A stretch of 23,242 nucleotides of DNA from DATJFQ01 sp035495555 (lineage in GTDB: Bacteria > Acidobacteriota > Vicinamibacteria > Vicinamibacterales > 2-12-FULL-66-21). A model generated the notes under the pieces. That model was not told where the DNA came from. It worked only from the letters and a program-made list of their open reading frames with translations, and did not search any database. The DNA is taken from assembly GCA_035495555.1 (NCBI GenBank), contig DATJFQ010000063.1, positions 1 to 23,242 of the forward strand, written 5' to 3'. Shown in pieces: positions 6,438 through 14,300 of this stretch. How positions within the stretch are numbered: position 1 is the stretch's first letter; every line of letters begins with the position of its first letter. The translations under genes were made by a program, and so were the position numbers.

Positions 6438-6477
6438 GACACGCTCACTTCCCGCAGATGAGAGGAAGTGGAGTGTC
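6438..6477 (+). terminator. hairpin between peroxiredoxin and pcm genes
   Basis: GACACGCTCACTTCC (6438-6452) pairs with GGAAGTGGAGTGTC (6464-6477) with one bulge and an 11-nt loop. It starts 5 nt after the peroxiredoxin stop codon. No T-run follows, so it may be a weak terminator, an attenuator or an mRNA 3'-end stabiliser. Confidence 0.45.
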
Positions 6478-6494
6478 CCTGTTCCTGACGACTT

Positions 6495-7112
6495 GTGACC
6501 GCCGATCGCATGGTCGATGAGCAGATCGCGGCGCGTGGCATCGATGATCCACGCGTGCTCGCGGCCATGCGCACCGTCCCGCGAGACCGCTTCGTCCCCG
6601 CCGAATCCCGCCACGAAGCCTACGAAGATCATCCCATCCCCATCGGATTCGGTCAGACGATCTCCCAGCCGTACATCGTTGCGTTCATGACGGAGGCGCT
6701 CCGGCTCGAGCCGGGCAGCACCGTCCTCGAAATCGGTGTCGGGTCCGGTTATCAATCGGCAGTCCTCGCCGAGATCGCGTCGAAGGTGTACGGCGTGGAG
6801 ATCGTCGAGCCGCTGGCGTCGCGCGCTATCGAGACGCTTGCAGCGCTCGGCTACACGAACGTGCACGTGCGCGTGGGCGACGGGAACGAGGGCTGGCCGG
6901 AGCACGCGCCCTACGATCGCGTCCTGGTTGCCGCCTCCGCCCCGGGCGAAATTCCGCCGGCGCTCATCGAGCAGCTTCGCGACGGCGGGATCATCGTCAT
7001 CCCTGTCGGCGAATGGAACCAGGACCTCCACGTCCTGCGAAAGCGGGGGGACGACCTGGAAACGCTGGCGACGATTGGCGTCCGGTTCGTGCCGCTGGTG
7101 AAGAAGGGATAA
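6495..7112 (+). CDS. pcm: protein-L-isoaspartate O-methyltransferase
   Basis: The 205-residue product transfers a methyl group from S-adenosylmethionine to isoaspartyl residues, starting the repair of aged proteins. The family signature GQTISQPYIVAFM is around residues 53-65, and the SAM-binding motif VLEIGVGSGYQ follows at about 77-87. Post-motif elements GVEIVEP and GDGNEGWPEHAPYDRVLVAA are normal, as are length and order. The start is GTG at 6495, the most upstream possible because a stop lies just before it; ATG at 6510 is an alternative. No strong ribosome-binding site is seen. It sits behind a peroxiredoxin gene with a hairpin between, a pairing that fits a protein-damage theme. Confidence 0.93.
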   Translation: MTADRMVDEQIAARGIDDPRVLAAMRTVPRDRFVPAESRHEAYEDHPIPIGFGQTISQPYIVAFMTEALRLEPGSTVLEIGVGSGYQSAVLAEIASKVYGVEIVEPLASRAIETLAALGYTNVHVRVGDGNEGWPEHAPYDRVLVAASAPGEIPPALIEQLRDGGIIVIPVGEWNQDLHVLRKRGDDLETLATIGVRFVPLVKKG

Positions 7113-7117
7113 TTGAT

Positions 7118-7185
7118 AACTCCCAATTCCCAATTCCCAACTCCCAAATTGATCAATTTAGGCGTTGGGAGTTGGGAGTTGACAG
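7118..7185. repeat. heptamer array with inverted arms between pcm and truA
   Basis: Four 7-bp units of the type AAYTCCC (7118-7145) are followed by a perfect 14-bp palindrome AAATTGATCAATTT (7146-7159) and then by inverted units TTGGGAG (7165-7178). AACTCCCAA (7139-7147) can pair with TTGGGAGTT (7172-7180). The space separates two convergent genes, so it may also act as a two-way terminator. Confidence 0.75.
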
Positions 7186-7199
7186 CTCGCTCAGCGAGC
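7185..7199. terminator. short perfect hairpin near the truA stop
   Basis: GCTCGC (7185-7190) pairs with GCGAGC (7194-7199) around a 3-nt loop, 9 nt past the truA stop codon on the minus strand. It is GC-rich and has no T-run, so the terminator role is only suggested by position. Confidence 0.4.
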
Positions 7200-7208
7200 G
7201 GAGCGATC

Positions 7209-7991
7209 TCAGCGAGTAACGCGAATGGGCGGCACGAGCGGACCGGGACCATCGCCCTCGCGGTAGTAAACGCCTTCCAGGAAAAGACCCGACGCGGGCG
7301 CCGTCAGCGTGGCGGGGATTCCCGATTGGCTATCCAGCAGCCGGCCGATGTCGTCGGATCGCAGCTCGCGCCGGCCGACCGCGGCGAGCACGCCGGTCAT
7401 GCGCCGCACCATGCGCCACAGAAAATGTGAGCCCACGACTCGAATGAGAACGAGCGCGCCGTCTTCGGCGACCTCGACGCGATCGACGAGCACCTTCGTC
7501 GACTTCTCCTCGGGCTCGTCCGCCGTGAAGGCGTCGAAGGACTTCATCCCGACGAAGGACGCCGATGCCGCCCGCATCGCGTCCACATCCAGCGGCTCCT
7601 TGACCCACCACACGTAGGGCTTGAAGAACGCCGTCTTGCGGCGGCTGATCTGATACAGATAGCTGCGCGACCGGGCGTCGTGCCGCGCGTGAAACCGGTG
7701 CGGCACCGGGACGATGGCGTTCACGTGGATGTCGGCCGGCAGCAGCTCGTTGATGCGATCGCGCAGGGTTCGCGGCGGAAGCGACGAGTAAATCTCGAGG
7801 TGCGCCACCTGCGCAAGCGCGTGCACGCCAGCGTCCGTCCTGCCAGCGCCGTACAGCTCGAACTCCTTCCGATGCGTCGCCTCCTCGATCGCTCGCGCAA
7901 GCTCTCCCTGCACCGTGCGGGCATTCTTCTGGATCTGCCAGCCGCTGTAGCGCGTTCCCGCGTACTCGATCGTGAGTTTGAATCTGGGCAT
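7209..7991 (-). CDS. truA: tRNA pseudouridine(38-40) synthase
   Basis: The 260-residue product isomerises uridines 38-40 in the tRNA anticodon arm. The N-terminus FKLTIEYAGTRYSGWQIQ, the catalytic motif GAGRTDAGVHALAQVAHL with Asp at 53, and SRSYLYQI and FLWRMVRRMTGVL downstream are all diagnostic. The start at 7991 shares one base with the stop of the upstream ornithine cyclodeaminase-family gene (TGATG), so the two are probably translated together. The frame stays open far upstream, but that part is only the antisense-type shadow of the neighbouring gene. It is convergent with pcm. Confidence 0.95.
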   Translation of the reverse strand: MPRFKLTIEYAGTRYSGWQIQKNARTVQGELARAIEEATHRKEFELYGAGRTDAGVHALAQVAHLEIYSSLPPRTLRDRINELLPADIHVNAIVPVPHRFHARHDARSRSYLYQISRRKTAFFKPYVWWVKEPLDVDAMRAASASFVGMKSFDAFTADEPEEKSTKVLVDRVEVAEDGALVLIRVVGSHFLWRMVRRMTGVLAAVGRRELRSDDIGRLLDSQSGIPATLTAPASGLFLEGVYYREGDGPGPLVPPIRVTR

Positions 7992-9028
7992 CAACTGCCG
8001 GGGGGCTTCGCGCTGCCAGACTCCTGTCCCGGTCCGCTCCGGCGTCGTGCGCCTGCGGCTCCGTCCAGCAACAGGTCGAGCGCGGCACTCGCAATTGCGG
8101 TGTCCTGGAAGCCGACGCCGGTCAGGTCCACAATCGTCAGCTGCCTCTCCGATGAGCGTCCCGTTTTGAGTCCGGCGACAATCTGTCCCAGTTCGGCATG
8201 CACGTCGAGGCGGGCGATCAATCCGGCGGCCAGCGCGTGTTTCAATTCCCCGAACGCGGAGCACTGCGCGTACCGATCGACGACGACGAGATCGGCGCGA
8301 TCGAGGCACACGGGATCGAGCTCCTGCTTGCCGGGAGAGTCGGAGCCCACGGCGGTGACGTGCTGTCCCTCGTGCAGCCATCCCGCTTCGACAAGGGATC
8401 GGCGAGAGGGGGTGGCCGTGATGAGCACGTCGGCTTCGCGGCAGACCGCCTCTGGAGTCGCGGCGACCGCGACGTCGTAGCCCTCGCGCTGCATTTCGGT
8501 CGCGTATGCCTGCGCGTGTTCGGCGTTCGGGCTCCAGACGATCACCTGCGCGAAGTCGCGGACCTCGCGCAGGCAGCGGACCTGGTGCCGCGCCTGCAGC
8601 CCTGATCCGAGAATGCCGACGCGCTCGATCGTTGCCGGCGCCAGCACGTCTGCCGCGATCGCCCCCGCGGCTCCCGTACGAATGTCCGTCAGGAACCCGT
8701 TGTCGAGGAGCAGCGCCTCCGGCAGTCCGGTCTCGGCGCTGAAGACGGCCATCAACCCCGAACCGCTCGGCAGCCCCTTGCCGGGGTTGTCGTAGAAGCC
8801 GCTCGCGACCTTGACGGCAACTCTGGGACAACCGTCGATGAGGGCCGTCTTGATGTGGAACTCCCCCCGCGCGGCGGGGACGTCCAGGTTGATGACGGGC
8901 GGAACATGCGTCCGTCCTTCGCCGTCGGCGCGAAACGCGCCGCGCATCGCCTGGACGGCGACCGACGGCGTGACGGCGGCCCGAAGCGCCGCTTCGTCGA
9001 CGACGCGGACTTGCAACGCGGCGCCCAT
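7991..9028 (-). CDS. ornithine cyclodeaminase / mu-crystallin family protein
   Basis: The 345-residue product belongs to the NAD(P)-dependent OCD/mu-crystallin family. Members convert ornithine to proline, reduce cyclic ketimines or pyrroline-2-carboxylate, or act as alanine or opine-type dehydrogenases. Visible landmarks are EFHIK (K60), VAVKVASGF (K73), the TDIRTGAAGA loop with R117, the Rossmann motif GILGSGLQARHQ from 138, TATPSRR, and SDSPGKQELD with the expected acid at D230. The last 20 residues are a low-complexity tail rich in Gly, Arg and Ser. It is the first gene of a two-gene unit with truA. A proline dehydrogenase gene lies elsewhere in the window, but the distance gives no support for a shared pathway. 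Substrate is not assignable. Confidence 0.9.
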   Translation of the reverse strand: MGAALQVRVVDEAALRAAVTPSVAVQAMRGAFRADGEGRTHVPPVINLDVPAARGEFHIKTALIDGCPRVAVKVASGFYDNPGKGLPSGSGLMAVFSAETGLPEALLLDNGFLTDIRTGAAGAIAADVLAPATIERVGILGSGLQARHQVRCLREVRDFAQVIVWSPNAEHAQAYATEMQREGYDVAVAATPEAVCREADVLITATPSRRSLVEAGWLHEGQHVTAVGSDSPGKQELDPVCLDRADLVVVDRYAQCSAFGELKHALAAGLIARLDVHAELGQIVAGLKTGRSSERQLTIVDLTGVGFQDTAIASAALDLLLDGAAGARRRSGPGQESGSAKPPGS

Positions 9029-9034
9029 CCCGCC

Positions 9035-9040
9035 ATCCTA
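9035..9040 (-). promoter_or_regulatory. -10-like TAGGAT before the OCD-family gene, leaderless type
   Basis: On the minus strand TAGGAT lies 6 nt before the ATG at 9028. It falls in the 30-bp gap separating two divergent start codons, so one of the two promoters must overlap a coding sequence or be leaderless. Confidence 0.4.
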
Positions 9041-9058
9041 TGCGAGAAGAGGCACGAC

Positions 9059-9634
9059 ATGACGATCATCCTGATGCTGCTCGCGCTCGTGCCGATGACG
9101 CTGCAGACCGACGCGGGACGGGACGCACTCCGCCTCGGCCGCACGAGCGATCAGGCGCTGTACGACGCGTTCAACGCCGGATATCAACTCGCCGCGTCAG
9201 GGCCGGTTTCGAAAGCGGAAGTCATCACCGAGTTCCGGCGCGCCGTCCTGATCGTGCGCGAGCATGCGAATCAGGGGGAGTACGGCTTCACGGCGCGTGA
9301 TCTCGAGCACGCGATCGCGCCATACCGCGGGCTCGTGACCATCGTCATCGAGATCCGGTTGAACCCGCTCAACACGTTCATCAAGGCGCCGCCGTACAGC
9401 CTCTACATCCAAACGGGTCCCTCGACGAAACCTCTCGCGCCGCGCAATTTCGAGCGGACATCGCTCTTCGGCGTCCCGATGGCGAGCCCCGGGTCGCCGA
9501 TCACGGGCCTGCGACTGTCGGGCACGTTTTCCGTCGCGGATATCGAGAGCGCGCCGTCGCCGACCATCGTGGTGATCGATGACAAAGGGGACTTCCTGTG
9601 GACCGCGCGGCTCGATCTGTCGCGCTTCCGATGA
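9059..9634 (+). CDS. putative secreted hypothetical protein
   Basis: The 191-residue product is not recognised. It starts with a short hydrophobic signal-like segment (MTIILMLLALVPMTLQTDA) and continues as a soluble mixed alpha/beta domain: a helical part with DAFNAGYQL and EVITEFRRAVLIVREHAN, then strand-rich sequence with IVIEIRLNPLN, ending in TIVVIDDKGDFLWTARLDL. It is probably exported. The ATG at 9059 is preceded by AGAAGAGG. The start lies 30 bp from the divergent OCD-family gene, and the end overlaps the next small gene by 4 bp (ATGA). Confidence 0.7.
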   Translation: MTIILMLLALVPMTLQTDAGRDALRLGRTSDQALYDAFNAGYQLAASGPVSKAEVITEFRRAVLIVREHANQGEYGFTARDLEHAIAPYRGLVTIVIEIRLNPLNTFIKAPPYSLYIQTGPSTKPLAPRNFERTSLFGVPMASPGSPITGLRLSGTFSVADIESAPSPTIVVIDDKGDFLWTARLDLSRFR

Positions 9635-9975
9635 GCGGACCTAAGCTGATCCAGAGGAAACGGTTGCAATGCGCGGCCCCGATGGGTAAGGTGAACACGC
9701 TGGTGCCTGCGACCCCAGTGATGCCGAGTTCGAACGTCCACAACCTTGTCGCGCTTGCAACGGATGTGCTGGCGCAAAGCGAAGCGAGACAGCGCGCCGC
9801 CCGTCGTCTTCAGCACGCGGTCGATCATCTGACGGAGTCGATCCGCCAAAGCGGCGCCGTCGATCCGCACGACCGACAGAAGCTTCGCGACCACTCGAAA
9901 GCCATTCGCGACCTTGGCGACGTCGAGCGCAACCTGCTCGACGAGTTCGACGCCGCGCTCACCGAACTGCGCTAG
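9631..9975 (+). CDS. small helical hypothetical protein
   Basis: The product is 114 residues if the ATG overlapping the preceding stop is used (ATGA, 4-bp overlap), which suggests translational coupling. Other possible starts are GTG 9598, ATG 9682 and ATG 9721. The last 75 residues are charged and predicted to be helical, perhaps a coiled coil (SEARQRAARRLQHAVDHL through GDVERNLLDEFDAALTEL). There is no membrane segment and no recognised family. The N-terminal 30-40 residues look unstructured, so a later start is possible. Confidence 0.5.
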   Translation: MSGPKLIQRKRLQCAAPMGKVNTLVPATPVMPSSNVHNLVALATDVLAQSEARQRAARRLQHAVDHLTESIRQSGAVDPHDRQKLRDHSKAIRDLGDVERNLLDEFDAALTELR

Positions 9976-9993
9976 CGCCTGGCGTGCGCGTGG

Positions 9994-9999
9994 TACATT
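9994..9999 (+). promoter_or_regulatory. -10-like TACATT before the M16 peptidase gene, leaderless type
   Basis: TACATT lies 6 nt before the ATG at 10006, with no Shine-Dalgarno sequence in the gap. Confidence 0.4.
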
Positions 10000-10005
10000 C
10001 ACGCC

Positions 10006-12870
10006 ATGGCCCGCTCTTTCGCCGTTTCCATCCTCCCGATCGTTTTCACGCTGATCGCCGGTGCCGCGCACGGGCAGCAGACCGCGCCCGAGCCGCAACC
10101 AGCGGCTCAGGCCGCTCCCATCCCGCTGCAGTCGCCGATCCCTTTCGACGCGGCGGTGAAGACGGGCACGCTGGCGAACGGCCTCAAATACTACGTCCGC
10201 CGGAACAGTCGCCCCGCGAACCGCGTGCTGCTGCGTCTGGCCGTGAAGACTGGATCGCTCGACGAGAACGACGAGCAGCAGGGGCTCGCGCACATGCTCG
10301 AGCACATGGCGTTCAACGGCAGCGCGCACTTCAAGCCGGGTGAGCTGATTTCGTACTTCGAATCGACCGGCGCCCGGCTCGGTCCGCACGTCAACGCGTA
10401 TACCGGCTTCGAAGAAACCGTCTACATGCTCGATCTCCCGTCCGACAAGCCGGAGATCGTCGACCGCGGCCTCGATGCGATGTCCGACTTCGCCGGCGGC
10501 CTGACGCTCGATCCGAAAGAGATCGACAAGGAGCGCGGGGTCGTGATCGAAGAGTGGCGCGGCGGCCTCGGCGCCGACTCGCGCGTTCGCGACAAGCAGA
10601 TCCCGGTCCTCTATTACCACTCACGCTACGCCGAGCGGCTGCCGATCGGCAAGCCGGACATCATCCGCAACTTCCCGCCCGAGCGGCTCCGCGCGTTCTA
10701 CGACATGTTCTATCGTCCGGACCGCATGGCGGTCGTCGTCGTCGGCGATGCGGATCCGGACCAGATGATTGCCGCGATTCAGGCGAAGTTCGGACCGCTG
10801 CAGCCGCGCGACGGCGCGCCTCGGCCGCGAGTGGACGACGTGCCGCTGCCAAAGGAGCTGCTCGTGAGCGTCGTGACCGACCCGGAGCTGACGCAGTCGG
10901 CCGTGAACATCATCCGAAAGCGGCCGCGCGAGTACGAAGAGACGGCCGGTGATTACCGCCGCGACCTGGTGCAGCGGCTGTTCGAAGCCATGTTGAACGA
11001 GCGCTTCGATGAGCTGACCCGGCGTCCCGACGCGAAGTTTCTTGGGGCCGGCATATACGGCGGCAACCTGAGCCCCAAGGTGGAAACCGTCGCCCTCGGT
11101 GCGAACGTGCAGAGCGGTGGTGTGATTGACGGCATGACCGCAATCGCGATCGAGGCGAAGCGTGCGCGGCAGTTCGGCTTCGCCCCCACCGAGCTCGATC
11201 GCGCGAAGAAGCGCCTGAGCGCCCAGTACGAACGCGCGTACAACGAGCGCGAGAAGACCGAGAGCAGCTCGTATGCCCAGGAATATCTCGACAACTTCCT
11301 CGAGCGGGAGCCAAGCCCCGGCATCACCTACGAGTACCGGCTGCTCCAGCAGGTGCTTCCCGCGATCTCGGCGACGGAAGTGTCCGGCCTGGCCGTCAAT
11401 TTGTTCGCGGACGACAGCCGCGTCGTCCTGGTGACTGCGCCGCAGAAGCCGGACGTGAAGGTGCCGACGGACGTCGAGGTCCGCACGGCGCTGCAGAACG
11501 TGGCGGCCGTCGCTGTCACGCCCTGGAACGACACGTCGACCAACCGGGCGATCCTCGAGACCAAGCCGGCGCCCGCCGCGGTGACCTCCACGAGACGCAT
11601 CGAAGACATCGGCGTCACCGTGGTGAAGTTCGCCAACGGGATCGAGGCGTGGTTGAAGCCGACGGATTTCAAGAACGATCAGGTGCTCTTCAGCATGTAC
11701 GCGAAGGGTGGCCTTTCGCTCGCACCGCCTCAGGACTTCCCCGAGGCGTCGCTCTCGACCGCGTTCGTCAACCTGTCGGGCGCGGCCGGATTGAAAGCGC
11801 TCGACCTCCAGAAACTCCTGGCAGGCAAACTCGCGGGCGCGAGCCCGACGATCTCCCTCTCCACGCAGGGATTCGCCGGTTCAGCAGCGCCTGCGGAGCT
11901 CGAGACCGCACTGCAGCTGCTCTACGCGAAGTTCACACAGCCCGGCAACGATCCTGAGGCGTTCGATCTGCTGAAGAAGCAGCTCTCCGCCGCCGTCGTC
12001 AACCGGCTCGACAACCCGGATGCCGTGTTCGGTGACAAGGTCGAGCAGGTGAACACGTCGAACCATTACACGTCGACGCCGCTGACGGTCGAACGCGTGA
12101 ATACGCTCGATCGCCAGAAGATGGCCGACTTCTACAAACAGCGCTTTTCGAACGCGGCGGACTTCACTTTCTTCATGGTCGGCGCGTTCAAGGTGGACGA
12201 CGCCGTGCCGCTGCTCGCGCGGTACATCGGCTCGCTGCCGTCCACTGGAGCGTCGGCGGCGGCATTCAAGGACCTGGGCATCCATTTCCCCTCTGCAATC
12301 GTGAAAGCAGAAGTCGAGAAGGGCAGCGAGCCCAAAAGTGAAACCGTCATTTCTTTCTTCGCCGACCCGCCCCCCGATCCGCAGGAGCAGGAGCGGGTGA
12401 ACGCGGCAGCGGACGTCCTCGAGATTTCTCTCCGCGACATCCTGCGCGAGGAGCTCGGACAGACGTACACGGTCAGCGCCGGTCTATCGGAGAACTTGCC
12501 GCAGCGCGGTGATGGTCACATCGAGGTCGTGTTCGGCGCCGCTCCCGAAAACATCGATGCGATGACCACGCGCGTTCTGGCTGAGGTGACGCGCCTCCAG
12601 GCGGAAGGGCCGAGCGAGGATCTGCTCAATCGGGCGAAGGAGACCGCGCGGCGCAACTATGAAACGTCGCTGAAGCAGAACGCCTATTGGCTCGGCCGCC
12701 TCCAGACCGAGCATCTTTTCAATGAGGATCCATCGCTGGTGCTCCGTCGCGTCGATCGCATCAACGCGTTGACGCCGGCTTCCGTTCAAGAGGCATTCAA
12801 GACCTACTTCCCGATGGATCGTTACACAGTGGTGACACTTCGTCCGGCGAAGGCCGGAAAAGTGCCGTAA
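10006..12870 (+). CDS. M16-family zinc metallopeptidase, PqqL-like, exported
   Basis: The 954-residue product has a Sec signal peptide (residues 1 to about 23, ending GAAHG) and a Pro/Ala/Gln-rich linker to about 45. The catalytic M16 domain follows. The inverted zinc motif HMLEH gives H96, E99 and H100, and E176 in the sequence DKERGVVIEEWR is at the right spacing for the third zinc ligand. The second half contains the non-catalytic M16 repeats, including DRMAVVVVGD near 240 and FTFFMVGAF near 720. Length suits the two-chain-equivalent PqqL/pitrilysin-like form found in the periplasm. Members degrade peptides in a closed chamber. It is followed by a kinase gene in the same direction after 93 bp. 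The specific substrate is unknown. Confidence 0.92.
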   Translation: MARSFAVSILPIVFTLIAGAAHGQQTAPEPQPAAQAAPIPLQSPIPFDAAVKTGTLANGLKYYVRRNSRPANRVLLRLAVKTGSLDENDEQQGLAHMLEHMAFNGSAHFKPGELISYFESTGARLGPHVNAYTGFEETVYMLDLPSDKPEIVDRGLDAMSDFAGGLTLDPKEIDKERGVVIEEWRGGLGADSRVRDKQIPVLYYHSRYAERLPIGKPDIIRNFPPERLRAFYDMFYRPDRMAVVVVGDADPDQMIAAIQAKFGPLQPRDGAPRPRVDDVPLPKELLVSVVTDPELTQSAVNIIRKRPREYEETAGDYRRDLVQRLFEAMLNERFDELTRRPDAKFLGAGIYGGNLSPKVETVALGANVQSGGVIDGMTAIAIEAKRARQFGFAPTELDRAKKRLSAQYERAYNEREKTESSSYAQEYLDNFLEREPSPGITYEYRLLQQVLPAISATEVSGLAVNLFADDSRVVLVTAPQKPDVKVPTDVEVRTALQNVAAVAVTPWNDTSTNRAILETKPAPAAVTSTRRIEDIGVTVVKFANGIEAWLKPTDFKNDQVLFSMYAKGGLSLAPPQDFPEASLSTAFVNLSGAAGLKALDLQKLLAGKLAGASPTISLSTQGFAGSAAPAELETALQLLYAKFTQPGNDPEAFDLLKKQLSAAVVNRLDNPDAVFGDKVEQVNTSNHYTSTPLTVERVNTLDRQKMADFYKQRFSNAADFTFFMVGAFKVDDAVPLLARYIGSLPSTGASAAAFKDLGIHFPSAIVKAEVEKGSEPKSETVISFFADPPPDPQEQERVNAAADVLEISLRDILREELGQTYTVSAGLSENLPQRGDGHIEVVFGAAPENIDAMTTRVLAEVTRLQAEGPSEDLLNRAKETARRNYETSLKQNAYWLGRLQTEHLFNEDPSLVLRRVDRINALTPASVQEAFKTYFPMDRYTVVTLRPAKAGKVP

Positions 12871-12963
12871 TGACGCGGCGCTGAACAGGCGTGCGGCTTG
12901 CATCACGCGGGACAGAACCACTGTGGCACCCTCGCGTATGCTCCAGGTGCGCGCCCCCGTTTC

Positions 12964-14130
12964 ATGAGCTCCGTCCTCGATCTGCCAGACGACCCGTCGC
13001 GCGCCGCCAACCACAGCAGGGTCGATGAATTCCTTGCGATGCTCGCGCACGAGCTGCGGAACCCGCTCAATGCGATTGCCGCCGCCGTAGGCGTCCAGGG
13101 GCAGCTTCCGCTGGACGACCCCAGGCAGCCGAAGGTCCGCGCGACGATCGCCCGGCAGGTCCGTCACCTTGCGCGCATCGTCGATGATCTGCTCGAGGTC
13201 TCGCGGCTCACGCGCGGCCAGCTGCACCTGCACCCGTGCCCGGTGGACCTGCGGGCGATCGTCGAGCAGGCGACGCAGGTCTGTGCGCAGCTCGCCGATG
13301 CGCACAACAGCCGGTTCCGGCTTTCGGTGCCGGACGAGCCGGTACTGCTCGAAGCCGACGCCGTGCGACTCGAACAGGCGTTCGTCAATGTGCTGGACAA
13401 CGCGACGAAATACTCGGAAGCCGACGCGCCGATCGACATCTCCGTCGTGAGGCGGGATGCCTCGGCTGAAGTGCGGATCGTCGACCACGGCATCGGCATC
13501 GCGCCCGAGCAACTCCATGCGATCTTCGAGTTGTTCGTGCAGCTCGATCGATCGCTGGAACGTTCGCTGGGTGGCCTGGGCATCGGTTTGACGATTTCGC
13601 GCAGCCTCGTCGAGCTCCACGGCGGCACGATCTCGGCGGAAAGCAGCGGGCCGGGCCGCGGGACCGGGATCGTGATCACGCTTCCGCTCCCGCCACACGC
13701 CGTCGCTCCGGAAGAGCGCGGCGCGGATCAGCACCCCGCGTCGACGGCGCAGCTCGACGTCCTCGTCGTGGAAGACAACGAGGACGCGGCGGAACTGCTT
13801 CGGGCGCTCCTCGAATCGTGGGGCCACCGAGTCCGGGTCGCGCACGACGGGTTCGCGGCGGTCAGCACCGCGTCGGCGGGCACGCCCCAGGTCGGCATCG
13901 TCGACATCGGCCTTCCGGGGCTCAATGGGTATGAGGTCGCCGAGCGGCTGCGGCAGGACGAGAGCACGCGCTCGATGTATCTGGTCGCGATCACCGGGTA
14001 CGGCCGTCCCGAAGATCGCGCGCGCGCCCACGCGGCCGGCTTCGACGAGTTCATCGTCAAGCCGCTCGACTTCGAAACGCTCGAAGTCGCGATGGCGACC
14101 GCCGCCGTGCGAAAGCCCTTGGAGCGTTAG
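12964..14130 (+). CDS. soluble hybrid histidine kinase with C-terminal receiver
   Basis: The 388-residue product has a HisKA domain with the H-box FLAMLAHELRNPLNAI (phospho-acceptor H29), then a HATPase domain with the N-box NVLDNATKY (about 142-150), G1 DHGIGIAP (174-181) and G2 GGLGIGLT (203-210). A C-terminal receiver domain has E270-D271, phospho-acceptor D314 (VDIGLPGLNG), T344 and K366. Only about 20 residues precede the H-box: there is no membrane span, PAS, GAF or other sensor domain. The ATG at 12964 is preferred; a TTG at 12898 would add 22 residues of no recognised type. No response regulator or output gene is adjacent, so the input probably comes from a partner protein. Confidence 0.88.
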   Translation: MSSVLDLPDDPSRAANHSRVDEFLAMLAHELRNPLNAIAAAVGVQGQLPLDDPRQPKVRATIARQVRHLARIVDDLLEVSRLTRGQLHLHPCPVDLRAIVEQATQVCAQLADAHNSRFRLSVPDEPVLLEADAVRLEQAFVNVLDNATKYSEADAPIDISVVRRDASAEVRIVDHGIGIAPEQLHAIFELFVQLDRSLERSLGGLGIGLTISRSLVELHGGTISAESSGPGRGTGIVITLPLPPHAVAPEERGADQHPASTAQLDVLVVEDNEDAAELLRALLESWGHRVRVAHDGFAAVSTASAGTPQVGIVDIGLPGLNGYEVAERLRQDESTRSMYLVAITGYGRPEDRARAHAAGFDEFIVKPLDFETLEVAMATAAVRKPLER

Positions 14131-14186
14131 GGTCCTGAGGGCTCACTCTCATGACGGACGACTGGGGCGCCGCGGTTCAGGCGTGC

Positions 14187-14297
14187 TCAAGGGCCGTACC
14201 GGCGGATTGTCCACTCGACCATCCCGAACGAGATGAGCAGCGCGACGATCAGCGCGAAGAGCACCCACAGCATCATCTTCCTGTACTCAGGATCCAT
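14187..14297 (-). CDS. 36-residue single-membrane-span protein behind the symporter
   Basis: This small ORF starts 3 nt after the stop codon of the sodium:solute symporter gene, on the same strand. It encodes MDPEYRKMMLWVLFALIVAL then LISFGMVEWTIRRYGP. One hydrophobic span (about residues 8-27) is flanked by a charged N-terminus and an Arg-Arg C-terminus, consistent with a membrane micropeptide. It has no close ribosome-binding site of its own, so coupling to the symporter is likely. It could be an accessory subunit of that symporter. Family unknown. Confidence 0.6.
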   Translation of the reverse strand: MDPEYRKMMLWVLFALIVALLISFGMVEWTIRRYGP

Positions 14298-14300
14298 CGA

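Noticed and set aside
7992..8831. In-frame upstream extension of truA
   Set aside because: TruA begins at its normal N-terminus at 7991. The extension is an out-of-frame shadow of the ornithine cyclodeaminase-family gene.
1483..9028. Shared proline pathway between proline dehydrogenase and the ornithine cyclodeaminase-family protein
   Set aside because: The genes are over 5 kb apart, on opposite strands, with unrelated genes between. The family includes many non-proline enzymes.
12484..14031. Long minus-strand ORF opposite the histidine kinase
   Set aside because: It is antisense to clear HisKA, HATPase and receiver motifs and is not protein-like. The ORFs at 9403-10620 and 16687-17829 are rejected for the same reason.
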